The position numbers were made by a program, and so were the translations under genes. This document shows positions 8,677-16,550 of a stretch of DNA of 45,753 nucleotides, one piece after another (position 1 is the stretch's first letter; each line of letters opens with the position of its first letter). Origin of the DNA: Terriglobales bacterium. Lineage in GTDB: Bacteria; Acidobacteriota; Terriglobia; Terriglobales; Acidobacteriaceae. Location of the stretch: positions 1 through 45,753 of the forward strand of contig DASRER010000025.1 in assembly GCA_035651995.1 (NCBI GenBank), read 5' to 3'. The notes below the pieces were generated by a model. That model ran no database searches. It saw only the letters and a list, made by a program, of their open reading frames with translations, and was not told the DNA's origin.

Positions 8677-8729
8677 TCGGTTCCCGCCTCCGCTCGGCGG
8701 GCCGAACAAAAAGAGAAGGGACTTTCATC

Positions 8730-8942
8730 ATGGCAGACCGAAAGCAGCAGTTTTTCGGCGAGATCAAGCCCGACGCTGACTTGCGAAAATTGCTGGAGGC
8801 GTCACGCCAGACGCCGGTGACAGAGGCTGAACTGCGCGAGCAAAGAATCAGTTTTGCATTTGGCAACGCGCCAGCGGACGCGAAAGATATTACTAAGGAC
8901 AGCGTTCGCCAAGCCTCCAAGCATATTCGACTGGTTCGCTAA
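8730..8942 (+). CDS. Small partner (putative antitoxin) of the Fic protein
   Basis: The 70-residue, charged, probably helical protein has the segment EAELREQRISFAFGN followed by DITKDSVRQASKHI. This resembles small proteins (SFAYGN type) that I remember directly upstream of Fic genes. The inhibitory motif of known Fic antitoxins, (S/T)xxxE(G/N), is not perfectly present; TPVTEA is the nearest match. A GAAGGGA-type ribosome site lies a little upstream of the ATG. The gene shares a promoter with the Fic gene 39 bp downstream. Lower GC and a different codon choice suggest horizontal transfer. An antitoxin role is inferred from position, not shown. Confidence 0.6.
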   Translation: MADRKQQFFGEIKPDADLRKLLEASRQTPVTEAELREQRISFAFGNAPADAKDITKDSVRQASKHIRLVR

Positions 8943-8981
8943 TCTCTGTGATCCGGCCCATCGCCGGGTCACTACTTACAT

Positions 8982-9578
8982 ATGTCGGTACGCGAGAAAG
9001 ACGATCCCGCGCTTTTCAGACGTATTCAAGAACAAAACCTCCTTCGCCAGTACGACCTGTTGTCAAACTGCGTCGAAATTGGGCTAACGAAAGGGATAGA
9101 AGCGTTCGATAAGTACACACTGTGGGCTCTGAACTACACGGCCGTGGCGAATATTGCTCAATTCGGGGGCCGTTATCGCGAGGAGCCGATCTACGTCGGC
9201 AACCACACGCCACCGCATTTCGAGAAAGTCCCAAATTTGATGGACAGGTTCTTCTCTCTTATCCATGAAAACTGGACAATACTAGATCATCCCACATGGC
9301 TTGCAGGATATGCGCTTTGGCGGCTGAATTGGATTCACCCGTTTGTAGAAGGAAACGGGCGAACAGCGCGCGCTGCTTGCTACTATCTGATCTGCCTGAA
9401 GCATGGCGCGTTGCTCCCTGGTAAGAAGATCGTTCCGGAGCGAATACGCGAGAATCGCAAGCCGTACTATGACGCGTTGGCTGCTGCGGATCGTGCATGG
9501 GACGAAGGCAAGCTGGACGTTTCGGTCATGGCGAAGTATCTTGAGGAATTGTTGAAGGGCCAGCTTACGGATCAGTGA
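8982..9578 (+). CDS. Fic-domain protein (probable AMP transferase)
   Basis: The 198-residue protein carries a complete Fic active-site motif, H119-PFVEGNGR127, followed by TARA. His is the catalytic base and GNGR binds the nucleotide phosphates. Such enzymes usually transfer AMP to a hydroxyl of a target protein; the target is unknown. The flap region ([18 protein letters not shown]) is recognisable. A possible self-inhibitory helix would need (S/T)xxxE(G/N); near residue 28 there is only SNCVEI, so inhibition may come from the upstream small protein (class I arrangement, inferred). No clear Shine-Dalgarno precedes the ATG; a small CCGGC/GCCGG hairpin sits in the 39-bp gap. Confidence 0.88.
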   Translation: MSVREKDDPALFRRIQEQNLLRQYDLLSNCVEIGLTKGIEAFDKYTLWALNYTAVANIAQFGGRYREEPIYVGNHTPPHFEKVPNLMDRFFSLIHENWTILDHPTWLAGYALWRLNWIHPFVEGNGRTARAACYYLICLKHGALLPGKKIVPERIRENRKPYYDALAAADRAWDEGKLDVSVMAKYLEELLKGQLTDQ

Positions 9579-9604
9579 GTTTCGTCATCTGCGACCTTAC
9601 AGTC

Positions 9605-9633
9605 TTTACACGCCCCACCCCGCCCATTACACT
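9605..9633 (+). promoter_or_regulatory. Promoter of acpP
   Basis: TTTACA at 9605-9610, a 17-bp C-rich spacer and TACACT at 9628-9633. The -10 box is identical to that of the amidohydrolase promoter. AGGAGG at 9673-9678 lies 10 bp before the acpP start. Confidence 0.6.
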
Positions 9634-9688
9634 GAGGGGTTTGGTATACCGGAGCAGGGCAATTCTTCGCCCAGGAGGCGCACTCCCC

Positions 9689-9934
9689 ATGGCAGCGGTT
9701 GAAGAAAAAGTTAAGCAGATCATCGTCGAGCAGCTCGGCGTGGACGAAGCCGAGGTCACGGCCAACGCCTCATTCGTGGACGATCTTGGCGCCGATTCGC
9801 TCGACGTGGTCGAGCTGGTCATGGCCTTTGAAGAGGCCTTCGACATCGAGATTCCTGACGAGGATGCGGAGAAAATCCGCACCGTCCGCGACGCCATTGA
9901 TTACATCGAGAAGAAGGCCAAGGTTTCAAAGTGA
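9689..9934 (+). CDS. acpP: Acyl carrier protein
   Basis: ACP carries growing fatty-acyl chains on a phosphopantetheine arm. The 81-residue acidic protein has the attachment site at S37 in [14 protein letters not shown], the recognition helix [16 protein letters not shown], and the usual C-terminal helix. The start at 9689 is fixed by AGGAGG 10 bp upstream; the frame is open further upstream but only through the promoter region. The next gene is fabF, the usual partner, but the two are separated by 181 bp with a large hairpin that could lower read-through, in line with the much higher demand for ACP. The enzyme that loads its arm, AcpS, is encoded at 17525. Confidence 0.97.
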   Translation: MAAVEEKVKQIIVEQLGVDEAEVTANASFVDDLGADSLDVVELVMAFEEAFDIEIPDEDAEKIRTVRDAIDYIEKKAKVSK

Positions 9935-10001
9935 CCGCGTTTTGCGGGCGTGAGCGACTCCTGAAGAGCAGCGAAGGGAGGAGCGGGAGCCCGCAGCGGT
10001 C
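9933..10001. terminator. Strong hairpin between acpP and fabF
   Basis: GACCGC (9933-9938) pairs with GCGGTC (9996-10001) and GCGGGC (9944-9949) with GCCCGC (9989-9994); an inner ACTCCT/AGGAG stem may extend it. The acpP stop codon lies at the base. There is no T-run, so it may be a partial terminator or an mRNA-stabilising end for acpP. Confidence 0.55.
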
Positions 10002-10051
10002 ATCCTGAGCGCGGCGCGCGACCAGCGCGAAGCGAAGGACCTGTTCCACCC
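9999..10051 (+). repeat. Single-arm TCATCCTGAGCG repeat
   Basis: GTCATCCTGAGCG followed by GCGAAGCGAAGGACCTG matches the words of the inverted repeat at 3365-3507 (which has GTCGAAGGATCC). Only one arm is visible here. It lies between the acpP hairpin and fabF. Confidence 0.55.
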
Positions 10052-10115
10052 ACCGCCGCAGCGCCATCCGCCCTGCGGCATTGTTCTGACGGGCGCAACC
10101 GTAAGGAGCCAGTTC

Positions 10116-11354
10116 GTGCGACGTGTCGTAGTCACCGGCCTCGGGCTCATCTGTGCCCTGGGCAACACCAGCGAAGAAGCCTGGAAGAACCTTGTCGCCG
10201 GCAAGAGCGGAGTGCGCCGGGTTACGCACTTCGACGTCAGCCAGTTTGCCTGCCAGATCGCCGCCGAGGTCCGCGACTTCGATCCGCTCAACTTCGTCGA
10301 GAAAAAAGAACTGAAGAAGATGGGCCGCTTCATCCACCTGGCGCTGGCCGCCACCGATGAAGCGATGAAGATGTCGGGACTCCGGGTGACGCCGGAGAAC
10401 GCTACCCGTGTGGGTGTGCACATTGGCTCGGGCATCGGCGGGTTCGACGTGATCGAGCGCGAGCACTCCAACCTGATCAGCGGCGGCCCGCGCAAGATCT
10501 CGCCGTTCTTCATTCCGGCGGCCATCGTGAACCTCGCGGCCGGACACGTGAGCATCCGCTGGGGCGCCAAGGGCCCGAACGAGGCCACCTGTACCGCCTG
10601 CACCACCAGCGCACATGCCATCGGCGACGCCGCCAAGATCATCGCGCGTTGCGATGCCGACGTGATGATCGCCGGCGGCACCGAGGCCGCGATCACGCCG
10701 ATGGGTGTGGGCGGATTTGCCGCCATGCGCGCGCTCTCCACCCGCAACGACGAGCCGGAAAAAGCCAGCCGCCCGTGGGACGCCGGGCGCGACGGCTTCG
10801 TGATCGGCGAAGGCGCAGGGATCCTGATCCTGGAAGAACTCGAGCACGCCCGCCGCCGCAACGCGCCGATTTTCGCCGAACTGGTTGGCTACGGCATGAG
10901 CGGCGACGCCTTCCACATCACGCAGCCCGCCGAAGACGGCGACGGCGCTTATCGCGTGATGCTCAACACTCTCAACGACGCCAAGGCGCGCCCCGAAGAC
11001 GTGCAGTACATCAACGCGCACGGCACCTCGACGCCGATCGGCGACAAGCTGGAAACCATCGCCATCAAGCGCGCCTTCGGTGACCATGCGAAGAAAGTTG
11101 CCGTCAGCAGCACCAAGAGCATGACCGGGCACCTGCTGGGCGGCGCCGGCGGCCTGGAGGCCGGCATTACCGTGCTGGCGCTGCGCGACCAGGTGATCCC
11201 GCCGACCATCAATCTGGAAACGCCCGACCCGGAGTGCGACCTCGACTACGTCCCCAACCAGGCCCGCCACACCGAAATCAACCTCGCGCTCACCAACTCC
11301 TTCGGCTTCGGCGGCACCAACGGCTGCCTGCTGTTCCGCCGCTGGACGGAGTAA
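10116..11354 (+). CDS. fabF: Beta-ketoacyl-ACP synthase II
   Basis: FabF elongates acyl-ACP with malonyl-ACP by decarboxylative Claisen condensation in fatty acid synthesis. It has 412 residues, the family norm. The catalytic triad is visible: C162 in CTACTTSAHA, His in NAHGTSTPIGD, and His in STKSMTGHLLGGAG. GFGGTNGCLLF near the C-terminus is the oxyanion/gating loop. The start is GTG at 10116 (VRRVVVTGLG), with AAGGAG 8 bp upstream. It follows acpP on the same strand, and a perfect hairpin terminator follows its stop. Confidence 0.96.
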   Translation: MRRVVVTGLGLICALGNTSEEAWKNLVAGKSGVRRVTHFDVSQFACQIAAEVRDFDPLNFVEKKELKKMGRFIHLALAATDEAMKMSGLRVTPENATRVGVHIGSGIGGFDVIEREHSNLISGGPRKISPFFIPAAIVNLAAGHVSIRWGAKGPNEATCTACTTSAHAIGDAAKIIARCDADVMIAGGTEAAITPMGVGGFAAMRALSTRNDEPEKASRPWDAGRDGFVIGEGAGILILEELEHARRRNAPIFAELVGYGMSGDAFHITQPAEDGDGAYRVMLNTLNDAKARPEDVQYINAHGTSTPIGDKLETIAIKRAFGDHAKKVAVSSTKSMTGHLLGGAGGLEAGITVLALRDQVIPPTINLETPDPECDLDYVPNQARHTEINLALTNSFGFGGTNGCLLFRRWTE

Positions 11355-11358
11355 TAGA

Positions 11359-11392
11359 AAAAGCGCGGCCTGCCCTCGCAAGCCGCGCTTTT
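11359..11392. terminator. Bidirectional intrinsic terminator after fabF
   Basis: AAAAGCGCGGC at 11359-11369 is perfectly complementary to GCCGCGCTTTT at 11382-11392 with a 12-nt loop. The A-run and T-run make it work in both directions, fitting its place between the convergent fabF and secreted-protein genes. Confidence 0.85.
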
Positions 11393-11408
11393 CGCCGACA
11401 CAGATCGG

Positions 11409-11903
11409 CTATTTGCCCTTGGCGGAAGTGCAGCTTTCGGAAATCATCTGCACGTCCTCTACCTTGTAGTGCTTTTCCTTTCCTTCCTTCTTTTCCGCGG
11501 TCTCGCCCATCGCGGCTGCGGTTGACGCCGTAGCCGTGATCTTCACCTCGTGGCCCACGTGGTCTTTCAACGCGTCGTTGCCGCCAATTTCAACCGTCTT
11601 GCCGTTCTTCGCGGTGAGCGTGTAGGCGCCATCGGCGTTCGGACCGCTCAGGCAGCCGGTCATGGTCTTGCCTTTATGGTCCTTGTGCTCCATGGTCTGC
11701 ATACTGGAGCTCTGGTCGCTTTGGGGCTTGGCCTGGTCGCTTTCGGGTTTCGACTGGGTATGGCCGGGACTCGGGTTGGGTTGCTGGGCAGCCGGCGGGT
11801 TCTGATCGGAGGTGCTCGGGGCGCTGGGCGGCGCGCTCGTTTGCGCCATCATCGACAGCGCGAACAGCGACGTCAGGGCCAGGGTAAACAATGCCTTCTT
11901 CAT
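11409..11903 (-). CDS. Secreted small protein with low-complexity linker
   Basis: The 164-residue product starts at the ATG at 11903 (MKKALFTLAL) with a signal peptide cleaved near MMAQ. A linker rich in Pro, Ser and Gln (about residues 22-70) leads to a small domain of about 75 residues: TMTGCLSGPNADGAYTLTAKNGKTVEIGG and then a HEVKITATAS strand. The GCL-x-YTL pattern is that of small beta-barrel secreted proteins frequent in acidobacteria (DUF5818-like, from memory). Two Cys residues (GCL and SCTS) could form a disulfide. GAGAGA-type purines upstream fit a ribosome site. No function can be given. Confidence 0.72.
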   Translation of the reverse strand: MKKALFTLALTSLFALSMMAQTSAPPSAPSTSDQNPPAAQQPNPSPGHTQSKPESDQAKPQSDQSSSMQTMEHKDHKGKTMTGCLSGPNADGAYTLTAKNGKTVEIGGNDALKDHVGHEVKITATASTAAAMGETAEKKEGKEKHYKVEDVQMISESCTSAKGK

Positions 11904-12051
11904 AGAACTCTCTCCTTCCGGTACTGATGGCCTGTGCAACATCGACTCGTGGCGCGCCAAGAGGGATGCTGCGGCTGGAAAGCGGGTTGTCAGCCCGAGA
12001 GACGCTGCTGGCTCCTGGCTGCTGGCTTGAACCCGGCCGTGCGAAGCCGAC

Positions 12052-12147
12052 AGCTAAGGGCGAAGAGCCAAGGGCGAAGAGCTGAAGAGCGCCCTTAGCT
12101 TTTCGCGGGAAACGGGAAACGGAAAGAGGGAAGCGGGAAACAGCCTT
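12052..12147. repeat. Hairpin plus GGGAAAC short tandem words
   Basis: AGCTAAGGGCG at 12052-12062 pairs perfectly with CGCCCTTAGCT at 12090-12100, which is followed by TTT. Two GGGCGAAGAG-like units lie in the loop. After it come repeated words of the type GGGAAAC/GGAAAG/GGGAAGC (12107-12141). It lies at the 3' side of the MCE gene. Confidence 0.55.
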
Positions 12148-12148
12148 T

Positions 12149-13225
12149 TCAGAAAATGCGGAAGTGAATTGTCAGGTACTTCTTGGGATTCTCGCGAATG
12201 GCCTTCACCAGCGTCCGCGTCTCCACCAGCATCTGGTCGGCGTTGTTGTAGAGCGACGGATCTTTCAGCAGCTTGCCTGCTGAGCCCTCGCCGGCCTCGA
12301 GCCGGTCAGCGATCTTCGAAATGCGGTCGAGCGTGATGTCGAGCTTGCGCGCCAGTTCCTCGTCCTTGGCGAGCTTGCCGATGGCGCCTTTACCGGCGTT
12401 GATGTCGGCCACCAGGGTGTGCGCCTCGTTCACCGTGCTCTTCAGCTTCGCGGCCATCTCCTGGTCTTTGAGCAGGACGCCGACCGTACCCTTGCCGCCG
12501 TTGATGTCGTCCACGATCCTGTTCATCTTGTCGACGGCGGAATTCAGCTTCTGGTAGAGCTCGTCGCTGTAGATCAGCTTGCCCACCGAGCCCTTGCCCG
12601 AACTGATGTCGGCAACCATGCCCTGCACCTGGCCGAGCGTTTGCGTCAGCCGGTTGTAGAGCGTGGGATCGTTGATGAACTTGCCCACCGATCCCTGGCC
12701 GTTCTCAATCGTGCCCACGATCCGGTCCAGGCGCTGGACCAGCGTCTGGATGTTCTGCAGCGTGCCCTGGCTGGCGCGAACAACGTCCTGAATGTCGGGA
12801 CGGTCGCGGATAGGCAGCTCATCACCATTCTGCGCCGGCGGCGACTTCTGCGCCTGCGTGCTGTCAATGTCCACGAATGTTTCGCCCAGCACGCCGGCCG
12901 TGCTCAGCGAGACCTGCGATTCCTTGCGGACGTCGAAGGCGTATCGCGTGCTGATCTTCATGCCGACTTCCACCGGCGTCTGCGGGCGGCCCGCCACGAT
13001 CCGGATGGAGGTCACGTTGCCGATGTCCACGCCGTGCAGCCGAACCGGCGCGCCCACCCGCAGTCCGCCGGCGTTGTCGAAATACGCGCGAATGAAAATC
13101 TTCCGGGTGAAGATGCCGGTAGTGCCGCTCATCAGAAAGATGAGGACCGCCAGAGCGAGACTGGCGAAGATGACCGTCAGACCGACACGCAACTGCGACC
13201 ATCTCACCTGTTTCTGGCTAGGCAA
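12149..13225 (-). CDS. MCE/MlaD-family lipid-transport protein with C-terminal tandem repeats
   Basis: MCE proteins bind lipids in the envelope and work with an ABC permease (MlaE/MlaF type). Here an N-terminal transmembrane helix (VGLTVIFASLALAVLIFLM) anchors the protein and the MCE domain follows (FDNAGGLRVGAPVRLHGVDIGNV). The rest is unusual: from about residue 160 to 335 a unit of roughly 35 residues is repeated about five times, each with G-x-G-(S/T/A)-x-G-K-L followed by D-x-x-L/M and a helix ending VADI/VDDI. The start is most likely TTG at 13225 (LPSQKQVRWSQLRVG), with GGAGG just upstream; TTG at 13237 is possible. No MlaE or MlaF gene is next to it. Confidence 0.85.
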   Translation of the reverse strand: MPSQKQVRWSQLRVGLTVIFASLALAVLIFLMSGTTGIFTRKIFIRAYFDNAGGLRVGAPVRLHGVDIGNVTSIRIVAGRPQTPVEVGMKISTRYAFDVRKESQVSLSTAGVLGETFVDIDSTQAQKSPPAQNGDELPIRDRPDIQDVVRASQGTLQNIQTLVQRLDRIVGTIENGQGSVGKFINDPTLYNRLTQTLGQVQGMVADISSGKGSVGKLIYSDELYQKLNSAVDKMNRIVDDINGGKGTVGVLLKDQEMAAKLKSTVNEAHTLVADINAGKGAIGKLAKDEELARKLDITLDRISKIADRLEAGEGSAGKLLKDPSLYNNADQMLVETRTLVKAIRENPKKYLTIHFRIF

Positions 13226-13370
13226 CCGTCCTCCCAAGTTGAAGGGGCAGAGGCCGCGATTCTAGCAGATGCTCCGCGCATCGCAGCATCGGCGCCTTCC
13301 TCCATCCGCTGAGCGGCCGCCGCGCGCGGGGAGCGACACCGGACACGGGTGGCCTGTTAACTTCGCAACC

Positions 13371-13944
13371 GTGAGCGGCCGCCTGGCGAACGTCTGGATG
13401 GGAGTGATCACCGTGCTGTGGCTCCTGCCGCTCGTCGCCGTACTGCGGCTCGGCCTGGGCAGCCGCCCCATCCTTGCGGTCACAACCGTTGTGGCCGCGC
13501 TGGCGCTGGGGGCGGTCCCTCTGCTTCGGCAATTCGCGGCGTGTTTGCAGTCCGCGCGGGCGAACCTCGGCTCTACTGCCTGCCCGGCGTGACGCCCTCC
13601 GGCGATACGTGCTGGGCGGCAGCGCCTTCAACCGCGTCACGCGCCGGACAGCGCCACAGCACTGGATGGTTCGCGGCAAACGATCCCTGCTTGCCGCGGC
13701 AGCGCAGACCGTGGCCAGCGAGCGCGTGCACTGGTGCTGGTTGCTGTTCTCGCTGCCGTTTGTGGCGTTCTGCTGTGCCCAGCGATGGACCGGCTGGTCG
13801 GTTTCTCTGGCCTTGGCGAACGTGCCGCTGAACGCCTATCCGATCATGATCCAGCGCCTGAATCGCGCCAAGGTCGCGCGCGTGGAACAGCGACTGCACG
13901 CCCGGGCCCGCTTGTCTACGGCAGTTTTCTGTCGCGGACGCTAG
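13371..13944 (+). pseudogene. Frameshifted membrane acyltransferase-like gene (CrtO family-like)
   Basis: Three reading frames in succession spell one plausible protein. Frame one, from the GTG at 13371, gives two hydrophobic segments (GVITVLWLLPLVAVLRLG and VVAALALGAVPLLRQF). Near 13545 it must shift to a second frame for VFAVRAGEPRLYCLPGV, and near 13590 to a third for LRRYVLGGSAFNRVTRR, WLLFSLPFVAFC and NAYPIMIQRLNRAKV. The order EPRLY...GV...FNR...YPIMIQR is that of glycosyl-diaponeurosporenoate acyltransferase-like (CrtO) small membrane proteins. Two frameshifts make it a pseudogene, unless the assembly has indels here. Flanking genes are intact. Confidence 0.6.
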
Positions 13945-14029
13945 CCGCCAGGCCGCCTGTGTGCATCTGACTTGAGTGCGCCTGCGGTACCCTTGCGAAC
14001 GGCCCTTCCGAAGCAGGCGGTCCGCTGAC

Positions 14030-16540
14030 ATGGCCGAACGTTATCTCTGCATACACGCCCACTTCTATCAGCCGCCGCGGGAGAATCCCTGGCTGGAAAC
14101 CGTCGAGATGCAGGACTCAGCCTACCCGTTCCACGACTGGAACGAGCGCATCACGGCGGAGTGTTACGCGTCCAACGCCTCTTCGCGCATTCTGACCGCC
14201 GACAACCGCATCGCGCAGATCGTGAGCAACTACTCGAAGATCAGCTTCAACTTCGGGCCCACGCTGCTCTCCTGGCTCGAGGCGAACGCGCCGGAGGTGT
14301 ACGCGGCCATCTTGGAAGCCGACCGCGCCAGCGCGGAAAAGTTCTCCGGACACGGCTCGGCCATGGCGCAGGTTTACAACCACATGATCCTGCCGCTCGC
14401 GTCGCCGCAGGACCGGCAGACGCAGGTGCTGTGGGGCGTGCGTGACTTCGAGCATCGCTTCGGACGGCGTCCTGAAGGGATGTGGCTCGCCGAAACGGCG
14501 GCCGACATCCCGACTCTCGAGGCCCTGGCCGAGGCCGGCATTCGCTTCACCATCCTGGCGCCGCACCAGGCCGCGCGCGTGCGGCCAATCGCAGGCGCTT
14601 CGGCGGATGGGGCTAACCGGAACGGCAATCAACCGAGCGGCGAGGCCGAGTGGAACGACGTTTCCGGCGGCCGCATCGATACCTCGCGCGCTTACGTGCA
14701 GCGCCTGCCCTCGGGCCGCAGCATCAACCTGTTCTTCTACGACGGTCCGACGTCACGCGCCGTGGCCTTCGAGGGCCTGCTCAACAACGGCGAAGCATTC
14801 GCCTCGCGCCTGCTGGCCGCGTTCGACGGCGGCCGTGAAGGCCCGCAGCTCGAGCACATCTCCACCGACGGCGAAACTTACGGCCATCACCATCGCCACG
14901 GCGACATGGCGCTCGCTTACGCGCTGCATCACGTGGAGAGCAAGCAGCTGGCGCGGCTCACCAACTACGGCGAGTTCCTCGAACTGCACCCGCCGGAGCA
15001 CGAGGTGGGAATCGCCGAGAGCACATCGTGGAGCTGCGCCCACGGCGTCGAACGCTGGAAGTCTGACTGCGGCTGCAACACCGGTGGACGCGCCGGATGG
15101 AACCAGGCGTGGCGCGGCCCACTGCGTGCCGCGCTCGACTGGCTGCGCGATGCGCTGGCGCCGCTCTACGCGCAAGCCGCCGGTGAGTTGCTTCGCGATC
15201 CCTGGGCGGCGCGCAACGACTACATCGAAGTCGTGCTCGACCGCACGCCTGAGGGCGTGGCGCGTTTCTTCTCCAGGCATGCGCGCCGCCAACTCACGCC
15301 GAGCGAACGTGTCCGCGCGCTCAAGCTGCTGGAGATGCAGCGGCACACGCTCCTGATGTACACCAGCTGCGGCTGGTTCTTCGACGAGCTCAGCGGTCTG
15401 GAGAGCGTCCAGGTGGTGGAGTACGCCGGCCGCGCCGTGCAGCTCGCTCAGGAGCTGTTCAGCGACGGGCTGGAAGAACAGTTCCTCACTCGCCTCGCGG
15501 AAGCCAGGAGCAACCTGCCCGAAATGGGCGACGGGCGCCGCATCTACGAGATGCTGGTGCGCACGTCGACCATTGACCTGCCCAAGGTCGCGGCGCACTT
15601 CGCCATCAGCAGCATGTTCAAGCGCACCGCGGAAGGGGCGCCCACTTACTGCTACTCGGTGGCGCGCATGGATTACCACCCGCTCGAGGCGGGGCGCGCA
15701 CGGCTGGCGCTGGGACGCGCCCTGGTGACCTCGCGCATCACTGAAGAGAGCGCATTCCTTACGTTCGCGGTGCTGCACTTCGGCGACCACAACCTCAGCG
15801 CGGGCGTCAGGCCGGCGACCACCGATGAGCACTTTGCCGAGCTGGCTCGCGAAGCCTCTGAAGTGTTCCAGCGTGACGACCTGCCGGGCACCGTGCGCGT
15901 TCTCGATCGGCACTTCGCCGGCGTCAGCTATTCGCTGAAGTCGCTCTTCCGCGACGAGCAGCGCCGCATCGTCGATACGATCGTGACCTCGGTGCTGCGC
16001 GAGGCCGAGAGCACCTATCGCGGCGTATACGAACACCACGCGCCGCTGGTGCGCTTCCTCGGCGAGCTGCACCTGCCGGTACCGCCGGTGCTGCGCGCCA
16101 GCGCGGAATTTGTGATCAACGCCAGCTTGCGGCGCGAGTTTTCACGAAGCGATCCCGACCTGGACCGCGTGACGGCGCTTTTGGGTTCGGCGGCGCGCGA
16201 CCACGTGGCGCTCGACGCCGCCGGGCTGGGCTTCGCCCTGAAGAAGACGCTCGAAGAGGCCTTTGCCGGGCTGCTGGCCGCGCCCACCGACCTGGAGTTG
16301 CTGCATCGCCTGGACGCGCAGATCAGCATGGCACGCTCGCTGCCGTTCGAAGTGGACCTCTGGCGCGTGCAGAACATCTACAACCAGCTTCTGCTCACCG
16401 TGTATCCCGGCGTGCGGCAGCTCGGCAACGACGAAGCCGTGGCGTGGAGCACGCGCTTCGAAACGCTCGGCGAGAAGCTCGGCTTCGCGCTGCAAGCGGC
16501 GCCCACGGAGCGCCTGTCGCCGGTCTCCGATCAAGCGTGA
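14030..16540 (+). CDS. Glycoside hydrolase family 57 protein (DUF3536 type)
   Basis: The 836-residue cytoplasmic protein has a GH57 (beta/alpha)7 barrel at its N-terminus: YLCIHAHFYQPPRENPWLE at residue 4, RRPEGMWLAETAADIPTLEAL with the candidate nucleophile Glu, and HISTDGETYGHHHRHGDMAL with acidic and His residues of the active site. The C-terminal half is the helical DUF3536 domain. GH57 enzymes act on alpha-glucans (amylase, branching enzyme, glucanotransferase); the substrate of this subgroup is not known to me, so glycogen or trehalose metabolism is only inferred. The start at 14030 (MAERYLC) is preferred to an in-frame start at 13976 whose extra residues are not family-like. The GGDEF gene ends 10 bp from its stop, on the other strand. 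Confidence 0.88.
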   Translation: MAERYLCIHAHFYQPPRENPWLETVEMQDSAYPFHDWNERITAECYASNASSRILTADNRIAQIVSNYSKISFNFGPTLLSWLEANAPEVYAAILEADRASAEKFSGHGSAMAQVYNHMILPLASPQDRQTQVLWGVRDFEHRFGRRPEGMWLAETAADIPTLEALAEAGIRFTILAPHQAARVRPIAGASADGANRNGNQPSGEAEWNDVSGGRIDTSRAYVQRLPSGRSINLFFYDGPTSRAVAFEGLLNNGEAFASRLLAAFDGGREGPQLEHISTDGETYGHHHRHGDMALAYALHHVESKQLARLTNYGEFLELHPPEHEVGIAESTSWSCAHGVERWKSDCGCNTGGRAGWNQAWRGPLRAALDWLRDALAPLYAQAAGELLRDPWAARNDYIEVVLDRTPEGVARFFSRHARRQLTPSERVRALKLLEMQRHTLLMYTSCGWFFDELSGLESVQVVEYAGRAVQLAQELFSDGLEEQFLTRLAEARSNLPEMGDGRRIYEMLVRTSTIDLPKVAAHFAISSMFKRTAEGAPTYCYSVARMDYHPLEAGRARLALGRALVTSRITEESAFLTFAVLHFGDHNLSAGVRPATTDEHFAELAREASEVFQRDDLPGTVRVLDRHFAGVSYSLKSLFRDEQRRIVDTIVTSVLREAESTYRGVYEHHAPLVRFLGELHLPVPPVLRASAEFVINASLRREFSRSDPDLDRVTALLGSAARDHVALDAAGLGFALKKTLEEAFAGLLAAPTDLELLHRLDAQISMARSLPFEVDLWRVQNIYNQLLLTVYPGVRQLGNDEAVAWSTRFETLGEKLGFALQAAPTERLSPVSDQA

Positions 16541-16550
16541 TCGGCAGCGA

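Noticed and set aside
13590-13592. TGA in the broken acyltransferase gene as another selenocysteine codon
   Set aside because: The frame after this TGA does not continue the protein; the similarity moves to another frame, so it is a frameshift, not recoding.
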